Of a DNA stretch of 64,000 nt, positions 33,874 through 43,345 are shown in pieces. The stretch is from Candidatus Eiseniibacteriota bacterium. GTDB taxonomy: Bacteria > Eisenbacteria > RBG-16-71-46 > CAIMUX01. Position numbers and translations under genes: made by a program. Where the stretch lies: assembly GCA_020633975.1 (NCBI GenBank), contig JACKCR010000010.1:131173-195172 (forward strand). Reading direction: 5' to 3'. Numbering within the stretch: position 1 is the stretch's first letter; each line of letters starts with the position of its first letter. The notes under the pieces are model-generated. The model ran no database searches. It worked only from the letters and a program-made list of their open reading frames with translations, and was not told the origin of the DNA.

Positions 33874-34980
33874 ATGACACGCATCCGGTACGGCGAACAG
33901 ATCTGGCAGATCCATGACGAGGAGTGGCCCCGTTGGGTGCGGCTCGGCTGGGTGCATCCAGACGCCATGGTGCTATCCGAGCGGTGGACGAAGGGCGTAT
34001 GGCGAAGGGCCGACACCCTCGAGGTCTTCCACCTCTTCCGTCCCTCCGCCCGCGACGTCTCTCCGCCGCCTCCGCCGGATCCGAAGGTTCGTCGCCACGG
34101 TCCCTATGGGATCTTCCGGGGGCCGGGTCCATCCATCACCGAGTGGCTGATCGTGGTGAACACGCTCGTTGCGGTGATCCTCTACCTCAAGTGGGGATCG
34201 TCGTACTCGGAGCATCTCTGGGACTACTCGGGCCACCTCAAGGAGACGCTCGGAGCAGGCGGAGTCTGGGTGCTCTTCATCCCGCTCTTCCTCCACGCCA
34301 ACTTCGGGCACCTCACCGGCAACATGCTCACGTTCGTATTCGCCGGCGCCGTGATCGAGGAGTACTGGGGACGACTGCGGATGCTGACGATCTACCTCGG
34401 CTCCGGGCTCACTGGAGCACTCCTTTCGCTCGCTCGCGAGAAGGACGTGCTGTCCGTTGGAGCGTCGGGGGCGATTCTCGGCATGTACGGGGCAGGACTC
34501 GTCTTTCTGCTCCGCGAGCGGAACCACTTCAACGAGAGTCAGCGATATCGGCTGAAGCGAGTGCAGGTCCCGTTCTTCCTGCTACTCGTGGTCCCTTCGA
34601 TCCTCTACGCCGATTTCTATGCGCACCTCGGCGGGTTCCTAGGCGGGATCCTGCTCGGCGCCGTCATTCCTCCGCTCCGGGATCGACTGCCGCGGGGACA
34701 GCAGGTCGTCGGACCGCCTCACCTATCCGGTGAGCCGACCGTCAACCCGATGAATGTGGCAATCGGCGGGCAGCTGGGAGGGCAGGTGGGCGGCCCCATG
34801 GGCAGCCCTATGAACGGACCCGCGGGCGGACCGATGGGTGGGCCCGCGCCTCGGCTACGGGTTCTTCCCCGCTTTGAGGAAGCCGGCCTTGATGCGCCCC
34901 CAACTCCGATAGGGGGAGACGTTGCAGGTCCCGTACTGGAGGGCCCCGATGAGAGCTCCACAGGGGGACCCCGCGGGTAG
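33874..34980 (+). CDS. Rhomboid-family intramembrane serine protease
   Basis: The 368-residue protein has an N-terminal 55-residue GYF_2-like domain (QIWQIHDEEWPRWVRLGWVH, WTKGVWRRADTLEVF) and then six or so membrane helices. Rhomboid motifs are complete: HANFGHLTGNMLTF, catalytic Ser in SVGASGAILGMYG, and catalytic His in YADFYAHLGGFLGGILLG. It cleaves substrates within the membrane. The C-terminal 80 residues are Gly/Pro/Met repeats (GGPMGSPMNGPAGGPMGGPA). The last 126 bases overlap the 3' end of the opposite-strand beta-helix gene. The start is uncertain between 33829, which abuts the MITE, and 33874. Confidence 0.9.
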   Translation: MTRIRYGEQIWQIHDEEWPRWVRLGWVHPDAMVLSERWTKGVWRRADTLEVFHLFRPSARDVSPPPPPDPKVRRHGPYGIFRGPGPSITEWLIVVNTLVAVILYLKWGSSYSEHLWDYSGHLKETLGAGGVWVLFIPLFLHANFGHLTGNMLTFVFAGAVIEEYWGRLRMLTIYLGSGLTGALLSLAREKDVLSVGASGAILGMYGAGLVFLLRERNHFNESQRYRLKRVQVPFFLLLVVPSILYADFYAHLGGFLGGILLGAVIPPLRDRLPRGQQVVGPPHLSGEPTVNPMNVAIGGQLGGQVGGPMGSPMNGPAGGPMGGPAPRLRVLPRFEEAGLDAPPTPIGGDVAGPVLEGPDESSTGGPRG

Positions 34981-36102
34981 CGCGGGCGACTCTGTCGAGA
35001 GCGAGAAATCGCCGCCGGAGAACGGAGCCTGAGAGCACGGGATCGGATCACAGAACATCGGATCTGCGGTCACGGAGTCATTCCAGACGACCGTTCCTGG
35101 ATTCGATTCGACGACACCCGCGGGGTCGGCCAATGAACATTGGAGCGTGAGGCCTCCGGCGCCGTTGTCGGTCCAGATCTGATCTCCGTCCGCGCTCGCA
35201 CAGTTGCCCCAGATGAGCGTCCGCTCGTAGGTCCCGACCGTGAACGCATAGAGCGCAACTCCACCGCCGTACTCCGCGCGGTTTCCGGCAATCGTGCATC
35301 CGACCATGATGACGGTGGCGTGGTTTGCCACTCCTCCACCTAGAGGTGCGAAGTTGCCGATGAAGCTCGAGTTCTCGACCTGCGCGGTCGAGCCCGTCTC
35401 GATGCTGATTCCACCGCCCTGGATCCCGGCGCTGCAGTTCTCGATCGAGATGTCGCTGATCTTGGGAGACGCGGCCGCTTCGACCGACGCTCCGCCTCCG
35501 GTGTATTCGCTGTGACAATGCCGGATCACGAGTTTCCGGATCGTGGGTGCACCGAAGTTGACCTTGAATCCAGCGCCTGAGAGGTCGTGTCGCGAGTCGA
35601 GGGACTGCGTGAGCCCAGCTCGGCCGGCGGCAGCGGTGGCACCGGTTCCGCTTCCCACACCGGCTCCGACACCGGTTCCGGCGCCGGTTCCGCCAGCGAA
35701 CCCATCCTCCGGACGATCCTCCTGGGTGGACATCCAGCCGTTCTCGATCGTGAACCCTTCGAGGACGGTCGCGGGAGTTTCGTCACCGTTGAAGAGAAAC
35801 CCGCGGCCGGGGTTCTGTCCGGAACCTTGGACGTCGAGAATGGTGACGTCCGCTCCGCCCTCAGACCTCACAACGAGGTCCCAGCCGGGAAAGACGATGC
35901 TCCGATTCCCGGAGCCCCGATAGGTACCCGGCGCAACCAACACGGTGTCCCCAGGCTGCGAGGCATCCAAGCCTGCCTGGATCGTCGCGTGATCATCAGG
36001 GACGCGCAGGGTTGCGCCATCACTCGGGGAAGGCAGGAGCAGCGCTAGGCAGAGAAGCGCGATCGCGGCCTCGGGCCTTGAACAAAAGCGGTCCAAGTAC
36101 AT
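34855..36102 (-). CDS. Secreted right-handed beta-helix protein with C-terminal WG motif
   Basis: The 415-residue protein has a signal peptide (AAIALLCLALLLPSPSDGA). It opens like pectate-lyase-type helices: TLRVPDDHATIQAGLDASQP and GDTVLVAPGTYRG. Repeated coils follow (FTIENGWMS, IENCSAGIQGGGISIETG, GGGVANHATVIMVGCTIAGN). A Gly/Thr/Ala-rich insert (GGTGAGTGVGAGVGSGTGA) interrupts an early coil. The C-terminus contains SWGRIKAGF followed by seven residues. The ATG at 36102 has GAGGAG 11 bases upstream. It probably binds or cleaves polysaccharide at the surface, but no catalytic residues can be assigned. The end overlaps the rhomboid gene on the other strand. Confidence 0.83.
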   Translation of the reverse strand: MYLDRFCSRPEAAIALLCLALLLPSPSDGATLRVPDDHATIQAGLDASQPGDTVLVAPGTYRGSGNRSIVFPGWDLVVRSEGGADVTILDVQGSGQNPGRGFLFNGDETPATVLEGFTIENGWMSTQEDRPEDGFAGGTGAGTGVGAGVGSGTGATAAAGRAGLTQSLDSRHDLSGAGFKVNFGAPTIRKLVIRHCHSEYTGGGASVEAAASPKISDISIENCSAGIQGGGISIETGSTAQVENSSFIGNFAPLGGGVANHATVIMVGCTIAGNRAEYGGGVALYAFTVGTYERTLIWGNCASADGDQIWTDNGAGGLTLQCSLADPAGVVESNPGTVVWNDSVTADPMFCDPIPCSQAPFSGGDFSLSTESPALPAGSPCGALIGALQYGTCNVSPYRSWGRIKAGFLKAGKNP

Positions 36103-36261
36103 CTGGAACTCGTCTCCTCGTGGCACCCACTCGATGCTCGCCATCTGCCCCGGCCGACTGGCCGGGTTCGGGAGAACCCTCCAGCCGCGATGACGGTACC
36201 ACACCAGACTCGAGTGAGGTTCCTTGACCCAGGGGACAGCGGCTTCGTACGCTTTCACCAC

Positions 36262-37455
36262 ATGAACCGCATAGACTACGCCTCGTCCCGCAACTCCGAC
36301 CCGGTTCGTCCGCTCGGCCGTCCTATCCCGACCACGTCGCCGCGCGTCGTGCGGCGGCCAGTCGCGGCTCGGCCGGTCGCCATTCAGCCGGTAGCGCTCG
36401 TGCCACTTGCGCTCGTTCTGGTCGCGCTGCTGCTTCCGGGATGCGGCTCGGACACGACGGATCCCGGCCCGCCGACACCCGAGCCGTACGTGCTCGAAGT
36501 TCCGGAGTCCTTTCCGCCGATGCGGGTCCCTCCGGACAAGCCGCTCACAGTTCAGGGAGTGGAGCTGGGGCGGAAGCTGTTCTACGACCCGATCCTCTCT
36601 CGCGATCGGACCCAGGCGTGCGGTTCCTGCCACGCTCCGGAGTTCGCCTTCACTGATCACGGCCTAGCGCTGAGCGAAGGAATCCACGGTGAGCTGGGCA
36701 CGCGAAGCGCCCCGTCTCTCGTCAATGCCGGCTGGCTCCGGACGCCGTTCTGGGACGGTCGAACGACGTCCCTGGAAGATCAGGCACGGCATCCGGTCCC
36801 GAATCCGATCGAGATGGATCTGCCGTGGGACGAGGCGCTTCCTCGGCTCCGCGAGCACTCCGACTATCCGGGGCTGTTCGAGGCCGCATTCGGATCCACC
36901 GAGATCACGGAAGACCTCGTCGTCGACGCGATCGCGCAGTTCGAGCGGACGCTCATCAGTGGAAACTCCAAGTACGACCAACGCCAGCGAGGAGAGGTCG
37001 AGTTCACCGACTCCGAGGAGCGAGGATTCGAGCTCTTCTTCGCAGAGTCAGGCGACTGCTTCCATTGCCATGGCAACGTCCTCTTCACGACCGACGACTT
37101 CCGCGACATCGGTCTCGAACTCGATCCGGCAGCCGCAGACTCCGGGCGCGCACTAGTCACGGGGTTGGCCGAGGACGTCGGAAAGTTCCACGTCCCGACC
37201 CTTCGCAACATCGAGTACACCGCCCCGTACATGCACGATGGTAGGTACGCGACGCTCGAAGACGTGGTCCGGCACTACGAACAGCACGTGCAACGCTCCC
37301 CGAACCTCGACGTCCTGATCCAGGCTCGGCTGGACCGGATCGATCGGGGACAGCGGCTCACGGATCAGGACATCCTGGACATCGTCGCGTTCCTCGGTAC
37401 GCTGTCGGACCCGGAGTTCATGTCGAACCCAGACTTTGCCGATCCGAATCGTTGA
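36262..37455 (+). CDS. Dihaem cytochrome-c peroxidase/MauG-like lipoprotein
   Basis: The 397-residue protein has a lipoprotein signal ending LVALLLPGC (Cys61). It has the di-haem peroxidase layout: GVELGRKLFYDPILSRDRTQ, haem motif CGSCH, SAPSLVNAGWLRTPFWDGR, then a second haem motif CFHCH and FHVPTLRNIEYTAPYMHDG. It reduces hydrogen peroxide with electrons from cytochrome c, or performs MauG-type oxidations, in the periplasm. The stretch before the lipobox is coded by five tandem 15-bp repeats (36355-36429, RPVAA, RPVAI, QPVAL, VPLAL, VLVAL). It converges with the thioredoxin gene, and the gap holds further short GAGTTCC repeats. Confidence 0.93.
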   Translation: MNRIDYASSRNSDPVRPLGRPIPTTSPRVVRRPVAARPVAIQPVALVPLALVLVALLLPGCGSDTTDPGPPTPEPYVLEVPESFPPMRVPPDKPLTVQGVELGRKLFYDPILSRDRTQACGSCHAPEFAFTDHGLALSEGIHGELGTRSAPSLVNAGWLRTPFWDGRTTSLEDQARHPVPNPIEMDLPWDEALPRLREHSDYPGLFEAAFGSTEITEDLVVDAIAQFERTLISGNSKYDQRQRGEVEFTDSEERGFELFFAESGDCFHCHGNVLFTTDDFRDIGLELDPAAADSGRALVTGLAEDVGKFHVPTLRNIEYTAPYMHDGRYATLEDVVRHYEQHVQRSPNLDVLIQARLDRIDRGQRLTDQDILDIVAFLGTLSDPEFMSNPDFADPNR

Positions 37456-37564
37456 GCGGAATCCAAACCGGCTTCGCCGCTGACGCGCCGCGACCGCCGG
37501 CGAGTCCCGACGAGTTCCGGCGAGTTCCTGATCAGGTCACCTGACGAATGCGTTCGCCGCTTGG

Positions 37565-38638
37565 TTACTTCGACTCGAACACCTGAGCGAGCGAGTCCAT
37601 CCAGGCGGGACCGATCTGGAGTCGATGGGCCGTTCGTGCCGCGTCGGCGAGGCACTGGCCACGAAGCTGTCCGCGGTTTCCCCAGATAGCGACCGAGTAC
37701 GCGAAGCGGCCGGCGTCTGGATGCTCGGACAAGACGCCGCACACCCACTCCCTCCACTCCTCGAGAGTTCCAGTGCGTTGCGCGTACTCGAATGTGGCCT
37801 TGAGTCCTTGGGCGACGGCGGTGGCCTCCGTCAGCTGCTCGACGAACTGACGCCAGAGCTCCTGCGCGCGGTCCGTTCGCCCGGAGAAGTAGTCGTGGTA
37901 CTTGGCCGCGGTCATGTACGCCTTCTCCGCGTACTTGCGCTCGTTCCGCGGATCCAGTTCGAGCACACGGGTCAGCATCCGTTCGAGATCCTCGCTGCGC
38001 GCACGGTTGGCGTACGTATCGAGGAGGCGATAGGCAGTGGCGACATCGCTCGGATCCGCGGCGAAGGACGCCTCGAGCTCGGGAAGCGGATCCATCTGTG
38101 CGAGAAGACTCGTCGCCTCGGAAAGGAACCGAGACGCGTTGTAGTAGCCGGTCACGCGGTCGATCTCCGTACCGTCCGGGTCGATCAGAATGATCGCCGG
38201 CAGGCCGAGAATCGGATAGGTCTTCCGAAACTGGGTCGCGTTCGGGTCGTCGGAACGGATCTGGATCGGGATCGTGCCTTCCGTGAGCTGCGCGGCGTCT
38301 TCTGTCGGCCAGAACTCTTCTTCCATCGTGCCGCACTGCCCACAGTGCTCCGCCCACACGTCGACGAACACGGGAAGACCGGTGCTTCTCGACTCGGCCA
38401 TCGCTTCCTCGAAACTCAAGTCACGCCAGACGACGCCTTGTGCGTGAGCGGACGAGAGAACGAGGAAGGTCGACGAGACGACGACAAGGAGCGAACGGGC
38501 GAGCACACCGGCACCGACATCAACCGGAAGCGAATGGGCGAGCACACGGGTACAGCCGGCAGCAAGGAGCAAACGGGCGGAGGCGAGTGTACGAGCACCC
38601 ACCATTGCGAGCGTAGATGCGCGTTGGAACGTGGTCAC
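37565..38638 (-). CDS. Exported thioredoxin-fold protein with helical repeat C-terminus
   Basis: The 357-residue protein has a signal peptide (VSSTFLVLSSAHA) and a thioredoxin domain with VFVDVWAEHCGQCGTMEEEF, so the active site is CGQC, and cis-Pro in YPILGLPAIILIDPDGTEI. The C-terminal 180 residues are TPR-like helices (DVATAYRLLDTYANRARSED, RMLTRVLELDPRNERKYAEK). It is likely a periplasmic disulfide reductase or isomerase. The GTG start overlaps the stop of the M28 peptidase gene as GTGA with GGAG five bases upstream. The signal region contains degenerate DNA repeats (GTGTGCTCGCCC twice). It is the last gene of a three-gene unit with two peptidases. Confidence 0.85.
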   Translation of the reverse strand: MTTFQRASTLAMVGARTLASARLLLAAGCTRVLAHSLPVDVGAGVLARSLLVVVSSTFLVLSSAHAQGVVWRDLSFEEAMAESRSTGLPVFVDVWAEHCGQCGTMEEEFWPTEDAAQLTEGTIPIQIRSDDPNATQFRKTYPILGLPAIILIDPDGTEIDRVTGYYNASRFLSEATSLLAQMDPLPELEASFAADPSDVATAYRLLDTYANRARSEDLERMLTRVLELDPRNERKYAEKAYMTAAKYHDYFSGRTDRAQELWRQFVEQLTEATAVAQGLKATFEYAQRTGTLEEWREWVCGVLSEHPDAGRFAYSVAIWGNRGQLRGQCLADAARTAHRLQIGPAWMDSLAQVFESK

Positions 38639-39999
38639 TTCCGCTCCACCAGGGCGACCTTCGCGCGCACTCTCTCTTCACCGCGCAGAACGACCACTTC
38701 GACCTCGTCACCGGGTTGATGACTCTTGAGTACGCCGGAAAAGTCGCCGAGGTTGTCGACTTCCACTCCGTCCATCTCGACGAGAACGTCGCCCTTCTGG
38801 AGCCCGGCCTTCTCCGCAGGGCTCCCGGGGACGACGCCTGACAGAAGTACGCCACCCGACTCGCGTGCGAAGTCCGGGATCGTTCCGAGGCTGACGCGCC
38901 TGGGTGCACTGCCCGGCGCGGGCGCGGAGGCTGCGATCTTGTCCGCTCCCGGGGGTACGAAGGTGAACCGAGTCTCGGAGTCCGCCAGGTAGCCGGCGAG
39001 CTCTGCTGCAAACTGGCCGACTTCGGCGAGTTCGGGAATCGTCACCTTGTCCGCGGTGTCCGTCGGATGGTGGTAGTCGAGGTTCGGCCCGGTCGTGAAG
39101 TGGACGACGGGCACACCAGCCTCGTAGAACGGCACCTGATCCGATGCGAACGGCCCCTTCTCGGGAAGTCCGAGCTCGAACTCGTAGCCGAGGTTGATCC
39201 CACGGATCGCGTCCGCCATCTCGAGTGCACTGCCGACTCCGAGCGCGAGCAGACCTCGGTCCTTCATCCGACCCACCGTATCCAGGTTGATCATCGCCTG
39301 GACGTTCTGCACGGGACGAACGGGATGCGCGACGTAGTAGCGCGAGCCGAGGAGCCCGCACTCCTCGCCGTCGAAGATCACGAACACGATGTCGCGATCG
39401 AACGGCCCGTCATCGGCGAGTTGCTCCGCGGCTTCGAGGAGTGCGACGACGCCAGACGCGTTGTCGTCCGCGCCGGTGAAGACCTCGCCGCCGTCGTTCG
39501 TTCCGAGATGATCGAGGTGTGCGCCGATCACGACGCTCTCCGCACCTCCATGTGCGCCAGAACCGCCCTTCCCGGGCAATACACCGACGAGGTTGACGAA
39601 CTCGACGTCGTCCCAGCTCGCCCCTTTGGGCAAGTGAGCCTCCTCGGTGCGGAGAGTGGCGCCGTGGGGAAGGTCCTTGGGGCCAAACGTCTGCTCCCAG
39701 GATCCGCCTTCGCCACCAGCCTCGAGCCCCGCGGACTTCATCCACTCGAGGACGGCTTTCCTGGCGCTCTCGAGGCCCGGCGATCCGGGAGCGCGTCCGC
39801 CGAGTTCAGGAGAGGCGAGAGTTGCGATCCGCTCCTGCACGCGACTCTCCGCGGCATCCGCCCGCGCGTTCGAGACGGACGTGCACGCCAACATGGCGGG
39901 AGCTCCGCAAGCGAACCCGAAGGCGACCAAGAGCCTCGAACTCGAACGACGTCCCATACTCGGGCAAAGTCTCACCTTTGGGCGAAGTTCCGTACTCAT
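38635..39999 (-). CDS. M28 aminopeptidase with C-terminal PDZ domain, lipoprotein
   Basis: The 454-residue protein has a lipobox (APAMLAC, Cys39). The M28 zinc-peptidase domain shows all ligands: GAHLDHLG (His), GADDNASG (Asp), the catalytic Glu pair in FVIFDGEECGLLGS, NLDTVGR (Asp) and LDYHHPTDT (His). A PDZ domain fills the last 90 residues (GVVPGSPAEKAGLQKGDVLV). It removes N-terminal residues from peptides in the periplasm. The ATG at 39999 has GGAGG five bases upstream. The M1 peptidase gene ends 17 bases before it; the thioredoxin gene overlaps its stop. Confidence 0.93.
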   Translation of the reverse strand: MSTELRPKVRLCPSMGRRSSSRLLVAFGFACGAPAMLACTSVSNARADAAESRVQERIATLASPELGGRAPGSPGLESARKAVLEWMKSAGLEAGGEGGSWEQTFGPKDLPHGATLRTEEAHLPKGASWDDVEFVNLVGVLPGKGGSGAHGGAESVVIGAHLDHLGTNDGGEVFTGADDNASGVVALLEAAEQLADDGPFDRDIVFVIFDGEECGLLGSRYYVAHPVRPVQNVQAMINLDTVGRMKDRGLLALGVGSALEMADAIRGINLGYEFELGLPEKGPFASDQVPFYEAGVPVVHFTTGPNLDYHHPTDTADKVTIPELAEVGQFAAELAGYLADSETRFTFVPPGADKIAASAPAPGSAPRRVSLGTIPDFARESGGVLLSGVVPGSPAEKAGLQKGDVLVEMDGVEVDNLGDFSGVLKSHQPGDEVEVVVLRGEERVRAKVALVERK

Positions 40000-40016
40000 T
40001 CGATCCTCCAAACGTC

Positions 40017-42320
40017 TCAGTCCGAACCGAACCGCTTACGTAGCGGTGAGTCTCCCGCGGGCCAGACTCCCTTGTCCTGGACGCTACCTTCCTCGAATAC
40101 GAGGTAGGAGTACTTCCCGTAGTGCGGCACCTTCGATCCCAGAGCGGCCACGTCGTCGGCACTCCGCGCGTCGATCAGTCCCCAAGGGAACCCGCCCAGG
40201 GATCCTGTGAGCACGACGCTCGACGCTCCACCCGTACGTCCCGAACCGCCGCTTCCGGCGACATCACCCGGGAGATGCGACTCCGTCACGGCGCCGTCCG
40301 CGGCGGATCCACGTCCGAGGAACCAGAAGCCGACGTCCCCGGTTCCCTCGCCGGTGGGGAGCTTCACTTCGCCTTCGCGGAAGACTCCGGCACGCTGTCC
40401 CTTCGCCCACTCCACGGCGAGTTCCTCGCATGCGCTCGCTACCGACTCGTCCAGCCCGTCCGCAATGACGATCGCGACGGAATCGGCACCCAACACTTGG
40501 CTCAGCCGCGTCGGGATCTCCTCCCGATGGAGACGACGGAGTACTTGGAAGTCCGGGTCGACCGAGGCGATCTCGGGCTCGAAGCCGCACGGAATCGACA
40601 CCTGAGTCCGGGCGTCTTTCACGGACACCTCGCGATCGACCTGGTGATCGTCCGAACCGAGAATGCGCACCGGAACCAAGAGTGAGTATGGACTTCCTCC
40701 GTCCATCGGTTCCTGGACGAGGTCGAATCGAACCTGCCGATGACCGGCGCCCCCTTCCACGGTGACGTTCTCCATGCTCAGGACGGGAGCGCCGCTTCGC
40801 TCGATCCATTGGGAGCGCCAGCGTTCCGGGTCGATCGACGGACCGCCGTCTTCCTTCGACGCTGCCGCGACGCTCGAGAAGAGCTGGCTCCAGGTCGCCG
40901 CCTTCCAGAGGTGATCCCGATAAAAACGCTGGAGTCCGTGATCGAACGCCGTGTCTCCCACCGCCCGGCGGAGCTGGTGGATCACCATCATCGACTTCGA
41001 ATAGCCAACCGCTTGCGTCGTGAAGTCGTGTCGCTCCCGGAAACTCGCGAGGGGGATGTCCTCCGCGTCGCTCACGTAGTCACGATAGTTCTGGAGTGCG
41101 GTGAGCCGGTAGCGCATCGCCTCTTCCTCGCCCTTCCGTTCCTCGTAGAAGTAGTCGGCCCCGTAGGTGGTGAGTCCTTCGCACCAGTTCCCTTCCGAGC
41201 GGTCGACGAAGACTCCGTTCCCCCACCAGTTGTGGAGGATCTCGTGGCCATAGGACGTGTCGAGGATGAAGGGCAGGCGGATCACTCGATTCCCGAGAAG
41301 CGTGAACGACGGCATTCCGAAGCCGCTCTGCCAGAAGTTCTCGACGAGCGCGAACTTCGCGAACGGATAGGGACCGACCTTGGCTTCGTAGAGGTCGAGA
41401 TAGGCACCCGTGCCGCGCAAGTAGCGGTTGTAGATCGAGGAATCGGTGTCTGCATAGGTGAACGTCTGCGCCATGACGTCGCCGTGCCGGAGGTGATTCT
41501 CTTCATAGGGGCCGGCAACGAGGTAGATCTCCTCCATCGGATGAGGACAGTCCCAACGCATCACGCGATCCGTGCCTTGCTTCACGTCCTTCGCCATCCG
41601 CCCCTGGGAGACGGTGCGCCACTCGGCAGGCGTCGTCACGGTCAGATCGAACGTGAACACTTCGGCGGGACGGGTCGGAATCCAGAAGCTCGAGTACGCG
41701 AGGAACGCACCTTCCGGAAGGATGAGACCGGCGGTGGTGTCGAACGATCGTGCATACGCCGCCTTGGGAGGGTGGAGCGAATCGACGATCGCTCCTTCGT
41801 AGGTGAGCGTCACCACGGTGGTGTCCGGCCAAACCGCTCCCGCACCGGGCGCGCGGAGGTGGAGGTCGATCTGTCGCGCCACCTCGTACCCACCGAGTTC
41901 CGCATAGGGCGGCCGCTTCCAGAACGACTTCGCACGGAACCGCTCCGGCTCCTCGAAGCCGACCTCGACCCCGTCGCCCTTCACGTCGACGAGCTGGAGA
42001 TCCTTCCACAACATCAACGGGACCGGTTCCGAGCCATCGGTACCAGACGCATGGAGGATGAAGATCCGGTCGGTGGCGCGGATCCAGCCCTTCTCCGGAT
42101 CGACGGACGCATTCACTTCGTGGCGCAAGATCGCGGACGAAGAGGGGTTCTCCGTGGAGACGAGCGCCGCCGGTGGGAAGGCTCGATCCCGGTCGAGCGA
42201 GAGGGTGAAGGTCTCCTCTCCCCGGCCCACGCCGGGTAGGGCCAGAGACAGCCCCAACAAGGTGGCCGTCGCCGTCGCAAGGCCCTTCCATCCCACAGTG
42301 AGTTCTCCGTGACGATCCAT
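40017..42320 (-). CDS. Exported M1-family metallopeptidase
   Basis: The 767-residue protein has a signal peptide (about residues 1-34). The gluzincin site is HEILHNWWGN, with the third ligand in NWCEGLTTY. It lacks a clear GAMEN exopeptidase loop; the corresponding part reads NFWQSGFGMPSF. That may point to a different subclass within M1 or another specificity. It acts on peptides outside the cytoplasm. The leader carries AGGAGTACGCC twice in tandem, so two Shine-Dalgarno copies precede the ATG, the nearer at seven bases. It is the first gene of a unit with M28-PDZ and thioredoxin genes. Confidence 0.9.
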   Translation of the reverse strand: MDRHGELTVGWKGLATATATLLGLSLALPGVGRGEETFTLSLDRDRAFPPAALVSTENPSSSAILRHEVNASVDPEKGWIRATDRIFILHASGTDGSEPVPLMLWKDLQLVDVKGDGVEVGFEEPERFRAKSFWKRPPYAELGGYEVARQIDLHLRAPGAGAVWPDTTVVTLTYEGAIVDSLHPPKAAYARSFDTTAGLILPEGAFLAYSSFWIPTRPAEVFTFDLTVTTPAEWRTVSQGRMAKDVKQGTDRVMRWDCPHPMEEIYLVAGPYEENHLRHGDVMAQTFTYADTDSSIYNRYLRGTGAYLDLYEAKVGPYPFAKFALVENFWQSGFGMPSFTLLGNRVIRLPFILDTSYGHEILHNWWGNGVFVDRSEGNWCEGLTTYGADYFYEERKGEEEAMRYRLTALQNYRDYVSDAEDIPLASFRERHDFTTQAVGYSKSMMVIHQLRRAVGDTAFDHGLQRFYRDHLWKAATWSQLFSSVAAASKEDGGPSIDPERWRSQWIERSGAPVLSMENVTVEGGAGHRQVRFDLVQEPMDGGSPYSLLVPVRILGSDDHQVDREVSVKDARTQVSIPCGFEPEIASVDPDFQVLRRLHREEIPTRLSQVLGADSVAIVIADGLDESVASACEELAVEWAKGQRAGVFREGEVKLPTGEGTGDVGFWFLGRGSAADGAVTESHLPGDVAGSGGSGRTGGASSVVLTGSLGGFPWGLIDARSADDVAALGSKVPHYGKYSYLVFEEGSVQDKGVWPAGDSPLRKRFGSD

Positions 42321-42543
42321 TGGCGTACTCCTGGCGTACTCCTACCGAAGGCCCTCCCGGGGACCAAGCTTCCGCCGATCGTACCGCAGTCTCGGAAGTA
42401 CGGATCGCGCCCCGGGCCGTCCCCCTAGAGGGGACCGGTTGAGGGTACGCGGGAGGACGCCGCGGTAGAACCCGTTTTCCCCTTGGGAATGGCTCCCCCC
42501 GGCGCCACTCGCTCCCTCATCCGGAACCGCCTATACTCGATTC

Positions 42544-43203
42544 ATGGCCGATCGCCGCACCCACCTCAGAAAGTTCCTCCGGAACCTCGTCCTCTTCGTG
42601 CTCCTACTCGTCACGATCCGCCTGGGAGCTCCCGTTCTCGCGAACGGGTACGCCAACTGGCTCGTGGTAGGAGACGACCTCGAGCCCGCCGATGTCGCGG
42701 TGGCCCTATCCGGCGCGGACGGCGAACGGCTCCTCGCGGCGATCGAGCTCTACAAGTCGGGAACGGCGAAGAAGATCCTCATCGTCGGGCCGGAAGTGCC
42801 GATCCTCAAGGTCTATTCGGGAGACGAGGGGCTCACGCAAGGCGAAGCGAAGCGGCGGATCGCCGTGAAGCGCGGCGTTGCAGAAGACGACATCCTCGTC
42901 GAGCTCCGCGCGTTCAGCACGTATCAGGAGGCGGAGACGGTTCGGGACGTAGCGGCTCGCGAAGGATGGCACGACGTCATCGTCGTCACCTCGCCGCTCC
43001 ACACCCGAAGGGCGAAGGCGACGTTCCGCAAGGTGCTGGACGGAACAGGCGTCCGGATCCAGATGCACCACCTCGCGATCGGACGGTCGAGCCAGGACCC
43101 GAAGGACTGGTGGCATCGCGAAGCCGAGACGGTGGCCGTCGGCACCGAATCGTTCAAGATGCTCTTCTACTCTTACGAGTATCGCGTCTTCCCCTGGAGC
43201 TGA
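42544..43203 (+). CDS. YdcF/SanA-like DUF218 membrane protein
   Basis: The 219-residue protein has one N-terminal membrane helix (NLVLFVLLLVTIRLGAPVL) and a DUF218 domain: PADVAVALSGADGERLLAAI, ELYKSGTAKKILIVG, ELRAFSTYQEAETVRDVA and VIVVTSPLHTRRAKATF. The family is linked to envelope maintenance and vancomycin tolerance; its biochemical activity is not settled. It stands alone between leftward genes. The upstream region holds a GTCCCC/GGGGAC inverted repeat (42419-42435) that could be an operator. Confidence 0.88.
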   Translation: MADRRTHLRKFLRNLVLFVLLLVTIRLGAPVLANGYANWLVVGDDLEPADVAVALSGADGERLLAAIELYKSGTAKKILIVGPEVPILKVYSGDEGLTQGEAKRRIAVKRGVAEDDILVELRAFSTYQEAETVRDVAAREGWHDVIVVTSPLHTRRAKATFRKVLDGTGVRIQMHHLAIGRSSQDPKDWWHREAETVAVGTESFKMLFYSYEYRVFPWS

Positions 43204-43345
43204 TCGAACACCGCGAGCGGGCAACGGCCAGGACACGCGTGAGCGGCCGGTCGGTCGGATGGGCCGAGCACGAACCGCTACGAGCCCCAAACCCAAGCGC
43301 TCTGTTCGCAGGCACGCTCCTCATGCGTGGACCGCGCTCCGTTTC

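Noticed and set aside
40740-42239. A 499-codon open frame opposite the M1 peptidase
   Set aside because: Antisense to a gene with a full zinc site; composition is His/Arg/Val-rich without motifs.
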